DNA from: CAYFJO01 sp964343305
GTDB taxonomy: Bacteria > Planctomycetota > Planctomycetia > Pirellulales > Pirellulaceae
NCBI GenBank assembly: GCA_964343305.1
Contig: CAYFJO010000373.1
Location: 1 to 10,783, forward strand
Length of the DNA: 10,783 nt
Reading direction: 5' to 3'
Every line of letters starts with the position of its first letter. The first letter of the stretch is position 1. The position numbers and the translations under genes are program-made. The notes beneath the pieces were generated by a model. That model saw nothing but the letters and a program-made list of their open reading frames with translations. It ran no database searches and was not told the DNA's origin. Positions 7,552 to 10,783 of this stretch are shown here, one piece after another.

Positions 7552-7566
7552 AAACAGAGTTTACAC

Positions 7567-8433
7567 GTGAATAATACCAAAACAAAGGATCGCAAACTAT
7601 CTGAAGTAATGGGGCCAGATGGCGTTGAACAATTTGAAAGGCAAAAAACCGGGCACAAAAAATCACCCAAGCCAAAACGTAATAAACACAGGCGTTCTGC
7701 AGATGGTGCCGCAAATAATCAACTCGGAGCAAAGGTCGAGACGATCAAATCGATGGACAAGCAGGGCCTGACGCTTCGATTGTGTAGTGGGAAGAAATGT
7801 CTCGATACTGGCTGGCCAGATAATACACCAACTGCTGCCCAACTGATCAAGCGGCTCAAGGAGAATCCTAGTCTCAACATCGCACTGGCAATGCACGAGA
7901 ACCAGTACATTGATGTCGAATGTGATAGCGACGAGGCTGAAGCCAACCTCTCCAAAATGTTCAACGGAAAGATCCCCAAGACACCGGCTTGGCAAAGCGC
8001 ACGCGGTAAGCATCGCTTGTTCCAACAGTCAGGCGGTCTGCCCAAGAAAAGTGTTCTGCATCTAGACGGTGTTGAATTCCGTATCGGCAACGGTGGTGGA
8101 TGCCTGAGCGTGCTCCCACCATCTGACGGCCGGGAATGGCTGGATGGCCAAAGTCTCCTTGATGACGTTGAATTCGCCAGGCTACCTAGCTCCATCACCA
8201 AGAGGCTAAAGGCGAAAGACAAGGCGTCCCAGAAGAGCGAGCCAAACTCCACAGTCAATGGCAAGATTGAAGAAGTTCGCGTGACTATTTTTCCAGACAG
8301 GTTTGATGACTCACTTTTCTGTGTTTCCATTTCGTTCGATGGTGTAGCTACTTTTCTTCCAGAGAAATACAAAACACCCGATTACGCTAAGTACGCAGCG
8401 TTTGATTATCTCGCAGAAAAGTTGCACTGGTAA
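7567..8433 (+). CDS. Stand-alone Prim-Pol domain protein (archaeo-eukaryotic primase superfamily)
   Basis: A 288-aa protein starting at GTG 7567. Residues 1-50 are basic and probably disordered. Residues 68-190 fit the bifunctional primase/polymerase N-terminal domain: GWP at 82-84, NIALAM at 104-109, the metal-binding motif YIDVE with D116 and E118, the G-K-H motif with H149, then GVE (E170), FRIGNGGG and PPS at 184-186. Family members make primers and extend DNA during plasmid, phage or satellite replication. The third acidic position is Glu here, where Asp is commoner. Most relatives continue into a D5/SF3 helicase, but this one has only about 100 further residues with no Walker motif, so a host or helper helicase would be needed. 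Alternative start: ATG at 7609. Ribosome binding site is weak (AGAG at 7556-7559). Confidence 0.75.
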   Translation: MNNTKTKDRKLSEVMGPDGVEQFERQKTGHKKSPKPKRNKHRRSADGAANNQLGAKVETIKSMDKQGLTLRLCSGKKCLDTGWPDNTPTAAQLIKRLKENPSLNIALAMHENQYIDVECDSDEAEANLSKMFNGKIPKTPAWQSARGKHRLFQQSGGLPKKSVLHLDGVEFRIGNGGGCLSVLPPSDGREWLDGQSLLDDVEFARLPSSITKRLKAKDKASQKSEPNSTVNGKIEEVRVTIFPDRFDDSLFCVSISFDGVATFLPEKYKTPDYAKYAAFDYLAEKLHW

Positions 8434-8545
8434 CGTAGACCCCCCCTTGGGTCCTTCGCGGCGATATAGAAAAAGGGAATCAACACCCCTCGGACCCCTA
8501 CGGCCCCACATCATATTTTTCATTTTCTGGTTAGGGTTAATTTTC
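8434..8545 (+). promoter_or_regulatory. C-tract-rich spacer before the small terminase gene
   Basis: The 112-base gap holds a run of seven C (8440-8446), a GACCC/GGGTC hairpin (8438-8442 with 8449-8453), and three CCCC tracts at 8486-8489, 8495-8498 and 8504-8507, set exactly nine bases apart. An AT-rich stretch then leads to the AGGG ribosome site at 8533-8536. In lambda-type phages the packaging site lies beside the small terminase gene, so a recognition site is possible here. That role is speculative. Confidence 0.35.
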
Positions 8546-9091
8546 ATGGCTAAAAACCAACCGATCAAAACTTTTGGTGCTGTCGCCAAACATTGTGGCG
8601 TCAGCGAAACCACGGTGTTCAAATGGCGGCGACAGTTTGACGACTTTCCCAAGCCTGGACCGCGTGGCTACAGCAAGAAGGCAATCGACACATTTTGCAA
8701 ACGCAACAACTTAGGCCCACATCGCACCATCAAGCCTCAACAGCAATCGACCGACCAAGCCACGCTGCACGAGTTACGCAAGCAAAACCTGATAGAAAAA
8801 ACTGAGCGTGAAAAAATTGCCCGCACCCGTGAGCAACTCGAACTGGGCAAAGAACTCGGCAAGCTGGTTCTAGTCAGCGATGTAGAAAGCTTTCACCGCA
8901 AGTTGGCAGCAACAATTGTTCGCACTTTCGAAACCGTGCCAGATCAAGTTGATAGAGACTTACCCAAATCTCTAAAAGGCACCGACCGAAAAAAAGCTGT
9001 TGAAGCCGCTAATCGTATTGTAAAGGACTGCCTTTACGTAGTTCGAGAATTCATGATCGACCTAAAAGAAGCCTTAGCTAAGGAAGGCTAA
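8546..9091 (+). CDS. Nu1-like small terminase / HTH DNA-packaging protein
   Basis: A 181-aa protein. I chose ATG 8546 because AGGG lies nine bases upstream. The longer frame back to 8402 would add a C-tract-derived, low-complexity extension overlapping the primase gene. Residues 8-48 form a MerR/Nu1-type helix-turn-helix with FGAVAKHCGVSETTVFKWR and a PRGYSKKAIDTF wing. Residues 75-105 are a charged coiled coil (LRKQNLIEKTEREKIARTRE). Residues 105-140 contain GKLVLVSDVESFHRKLA and VPDQVDRDLP, the same order as in lambda Nu1, which recognises the packaging site and recruits the large terminase. No large terminase follows, as expected for a satellite that redirects a helper phage. It could instead be a transcriptional regulator of similar build. 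Confidence 0.65.
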   Translation: MAKNQPIKTFGAVAKHCGVSETTVFKWRRQFDDFPKPGPRGYSKKAIDTFCKRNNLGPHRTIKPQQQSTDQATLHELRKQNLIEKTEREKIARTREQLELGKELGKLVLVSDVESFHRKLAATIVRTFETVPDQVDRDLPKSLKGTDRKKAVEAANRIVKDCLYVVREFMIDLKEALAKEG

Positions 9092-9165
9092 CCACGCGAT
9101 TGATTGCGACATCAGGCGGCAAAAAAGTGTCAAACTGTATTGTTGTTTGAATTCACTTGGCATGT

Positions 9166-9225
9166 GTGGTCCAATCATTCCCATGCAGCGCGAGTGCCGT
9201 CCGGTAACGCATCACGGTGGACCAC
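9166..9225. repeat. Perfect 8-bp inverted repeat with 44-base spacer
   Basis: GTGGTCCA (9166-9173) and TGGACCAC (9218-9225) are exact reverse complements. CATG lies just outside each arm, at 9161-9164 and 9233-9236, with unequal spacing. The repeat may be a recombination or protein-binding site at the right end of the mobile element, or a relic. No T tract follows, so it is not a terminator. Confidence 0.4.
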
Positions 9226-9423
9226 GAATTGACATGTCGTGCGCGTTGCTCTCCCAGAGCCTTTGCCACTGAGCCAATCGTCACCACCGTCTCTCTACTC
9301 CGCAGCGATTTCCACCACACCAGCTTGCTGCCCAACCCCCCTCGCTTGCCCTTCGGGCTTGGTCTCTGGAAGAATGCGATGTGATTCAAATAACGAATTC
9401 TTTTTAAAAAAAGCATAATTTTC

Positions 9424-9453
9424 TTGAGGAAACTGGGCTGCAAAGGTTATGAT
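9424..9453 (+). promoter_or_regulatory. Probable sigma-70-type promoter of the DUF1559 gene
   Basis: TTGAGG (9424-9429) matches four of six -35 bases. TATGAT (9448-9453) matches five of six -10 bases, with an 18-base spacer. Transcription from here would give a leader of about 40 bases before the ATG at 9499. Just upstream is an AT-rich T5A7 stretch that could serve as an UP-like element. Confidence 0.4.
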
Positions 9454-9486
9454 CGATAGCCGGTTCATCCTTCATTCATTCTTTTA

Positions 9487-9493
9487 AAGGAAG
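9487..9493 (+). promoter_or_regulatory. Ribosome binding site of the DUF1559 gene
   Basis: AAGGAAG ends five bases before the ATG at 9499, a strong Shine-Dalgarno sequence that fixes this start. Confidence 0.7.
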
Positions 9494-9498
9494 TTCGT

Positions 9499-10650
9499 AT
9501 GATTGCAGCGAAACAGAAGACAGGTTTTACGCTCGTGGAATTGTTGGTGGTGATTGCCATCATTGGAATTTTGATTGCCCTGTTGTTGCCCGCCGTCCAG
9601 GCCGCCCGTGAAGCCGCCCGTCGTTCGCAATGCGTGAACAATCTCAAGCAGATTGGTATCGCGATGCACAACTATTATGACACTTATAAAATTCTACCTC
9701 ATGCTTCAGTCTACCACGGTGGTGGTGAAGCCAATCGGATGCGAAATGGGCAGGAATCCAATCATCACAATGGATCCCGCGGTTCGGTGTTGTTCAAACT
9801 GCTTCCCTTTGTGGAGCAACAAGCCTTGTTCGATGCGGTGAAGGACGACCGGAATAACTTCCGCGAACGATATGGCATTCGCAACCGCTTCAACGACGTC
9901 AACCATAATGGCACCCAGGAATTACCGAAGGAACAATACTTCACTGACGTTCACATTCCTGGTTATTGGTGTCCCTCGTCGGACAGTCCGAAATGGGAAT
10001 ATAACGATCCTGGCCATAACAACCGCCATGCCCTAGGTTCTTATATGACCAGCTGCGGTGCACAACGCCATAAACATAGTAGTACCGAATGCCACAACTC
10101 AACCGAATATGGACCGCTAATCGTGGAAGAAGGCGACTTCTTTGACGTACCTGGAAATACGAACCCAGGACACGCAAACTGGGGTCATCAGGCCCGACCT
10201 GACCACACCTCTGGACCATTTAGTGCAGTCTACTATTCATCCACTTTTGGAGAGATCACCGATGGTTTGTCGAATACGTTTCTTGCGGGTGAATTCGTCC
10301 CCAACCGTCAGGTGTGGCATTGGGAGTATGGTTGGATGGGACTGCACGGTATTGCTGGTGTTGCCGGTACAGCTGCACCGTGCAACGCTCCCGTCCAAGC
10401 GAGAGGCGGCAACGCCGTTGCCCCACATGCCAGCATAGATCCGACAGGAACGTTGTTGAGTCATGGTTGTACCAGATGGGACAGACTCATGGCTGGTGGG
10501 TTCAGGTCGGTGCACTCCGGTAATGGTTGTAATATGCTGCTCGGTGACGGTTCCGTGCACTTCTTCTATCACAATGTGGACTACACGGTCTGGCAACGCT
10601 TTGGCAGCCGTAAAGACGGTCAACAAGTAAAGCTGCCGGGCAAGGGTTAA
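9499..10650 (+). CDS. DUF1559 protein with type IV pilin-like N-terminal leader
   Basis: A complete 383-aa protein. Residues 1-9 (MIAAKQKTG) form a short basic leader, with predicted prepilin peptidase cleavage between G9 and F10. FTLVELLVVIAIIGILIALLLPAV follows as the hydrophobic pseudopilin helix, with the conserved Glu at mature position 5. Then comes AREAARRSQCVNNLKQIGIAMHNY, the DUF1559 signature. CPSSD lies at 158-162. Near the C-terminus the family's His-to-DG motif appears as H339 ... D350-G351, with ten residues between rather than the usual nine. DUF1559 proteins are expanded to dozens of copies in planctomycetes and are thought to be pseudopilins exposed at the cell envelope; their individual substrates are unknown. 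It has its own probable promoter and a terminator, so it is likely monocistronic. Confidence 0.95.
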   Translation: MIAAKQKTGFTLVELLVVIAIIGILIALLLPAVQAAREAARRSQCVNNLKQIGIAMHNYYDTYKILPHASVYHGGGEANRMRNGQESNHHNGSRGSVLFKLLPFVEQQALFDAVKDDRNNFRERYGIRNRFNDVNHNGTQELPKEQYFTDVHIPGYWCPSSDSPKWEYNDPGHNNRHALGSYMTSCGAQRHKHSSTECHNSTEYGPLIVEEGDFFDVPGNTNPGHANWGHQARPDHTSGPFSAVYYSSTFGEITDGLSNTFLAGEFVPNRQVWHWEYGWMGLHGIAGVAGTAAPCNAPVQARGGNAVAPHASIDPTGTLLSHGCTRWDRLMAGGFRSVHSGNGCNMLLGDGSVHFFYHNVDYTVWQRFGSRKDGQQVKLPGKG

Positions 10651-10682
10651 ACCGCCCCGTTGTCTGTTCTCTAAGAATCAAG

Positions 10683-10713
10683 CAGCCGCAGCATTCGTTG
10701 CGGCTGTTTTTTT
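10683..10713 (+). terminator. Rho-independent terminator after the DUF1559 gene
   Basis: CAGCCGCA (10683-10690) pairs perfectly with TGCGGCTG (10699-10706) around an eight-base loop, followed by seven T residues (10707-10713). It lies 33 bases after the DUF1559 stop codon. Confidence 0.9.
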
Positions 10714-10725
10714 GTTCGTCTGGCA

Positions 10726-10783
10726 ATGAGTAAGCGCGCACCAGAACCATCGTTGACGCGTGGTTTAGGTTGGAGATTTTGGA
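10726..10783 (+). CDS. Possible start of an unidentified gene, cut by the window edge
   Basis: An ATG at 10726 opens a frame that stays open to the edge, reading MSKRAPEPSLTRGLGWRFW. It begins 13 bases after the terminator, with no clear ribosome binding site. Nineteen codons are too few to judge, so it may be chance. Confidence 0.2.
   Translation, partial: MSKRAPEPSLTRGLGWRFW

Larger units (their letters stand above)
6300..9091 (+). mobile_element. Candidate degraded integrative element, phage-satellite-like
   Basis: All five genes here point rightward: integrase tail, unknown 153-aa protein, DUF1580 protein, Prim-Pol primase domain protein and Nu1-like small terminase protein. The surrounding genes are ordinary planctomycete chromosomal genes. 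GC falls from 34 of 60 bases in a sampled line of the left gene (1861-1920) to 25 of 60 inside the element (6901-6960). No capsid, portal, tail, lysis or large terminase gene is present. I found no convincing direct repeats at the edges, so the limits are set by gene content only: the right edge may extend anywhere up to about 9450. Confidence 0.6.
9092..9498. other. 407-base spacer; no supported gene
   Basis: No plus-strand gene is visible. A 96-codon minus-strand frame (9153-9443) lacks a ribosome site, and its first third reads through an AT-rich and then a CCCTTCGGGCTTGG stretch. I treat it as non-coding or as a decayed remnant. The spacer also holds an inverted repeat (9166-9225) and the probable promoter of the DUF1559 gene (9424-9453). 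Confidence 0.5.

Noticed and set aside
7169..7732. Minus-strand frame of 187 codons over the DUF1580 and primase starts
   Set aside because: It crosses the terminator hairpin, overlaps two well-supported plus-strand genes and has no family features.
7719..8372. Minus-strand frame of 217 codons opposite the primase gene
   Set aside because: The plus strand carries recognisable Prim-Pol motifs; the antisense product is Ser/Pro-rich and featureless.
8402..8545. Upstream extension of the small terminase gene to 8402
   Set aside because: The added residues come from the C-tract spacer and overlap the primase end. ATG 8546 has a ribosome site and begins directly before the HTH domain.
9153..9443. 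Minus-strand 96-codon frame as a gene
   Set aside because: There is no ribosome site, no recognisable domain, and it starts within the DUF1559 promoter region. It is kept only as a possible repeat remnant.

Overview
The window looks like part of a planctomycete chromosome, probably from the Pirellulales or a relative. Four things point there: a DUF1559 pseudopilin-like protein, a DUF1580 protein, a very large secreted-type protein built from FG-GAP/VCBS repeats with LamG and GEVED domains, and an integrase tail of the type common in that phylum. The call rests on family recognition, not on a marker gene.

Region 1 (1-6369, minus strand, about 57% GC in a sampled line) is one uninterrupted reading frame of at least 2123 codons that runs off the left edge. 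It encodes a giant modular surface or exported protein. From N to C it carries a beta-sandwich region, a PKD/Ig-like domain apparently split by a block of seven FG-GAP repeats, a second PKD domain apparently split by a LamG domain, a third PKD domain, then two copies of a roughly 1.52 kb unit (one GEVED domain plus seven 49-residue VCBS repeats). Its true N-terminus is missing. The only in-window start lies antisense inside an integrase fragment.

Region 2 (about 6300-9091, plus strand, lower GC, 42% in a sampled line) reads as a small, partly degraded integrative element. In order it has the last ~75 residues of a tyrosine recombinase, an unrecognised 153-aa protein, a DUF1580 (excisionase/HTH-like) protein, a stand-alone Prim-Pol-type primase domain protein, and a Nu1-like small terminase protein. 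There are no capsid, portal, tail or large terminase genes. An integrase, a small DNA-binding regulator, a primase and a small terminase together are the core kit of phage satellites (PICI-like islands), so this may be an undescribed planctomycete satellite whose left end was lost in a rearrangement that also beheaded the giant gene.

Region 3 (9092-9498) is a 407-base spacer. It holds an 8-bp inverted repeat, a probable non-genic minus-strand ORF, and a plausible promoter for the next gene.

Region 4 (9499-10713) is a complete DUF1559 gene with a type IV pilin-like leader and a clear rho-independent terminator. The last 58 bases may hold the start of another gene.
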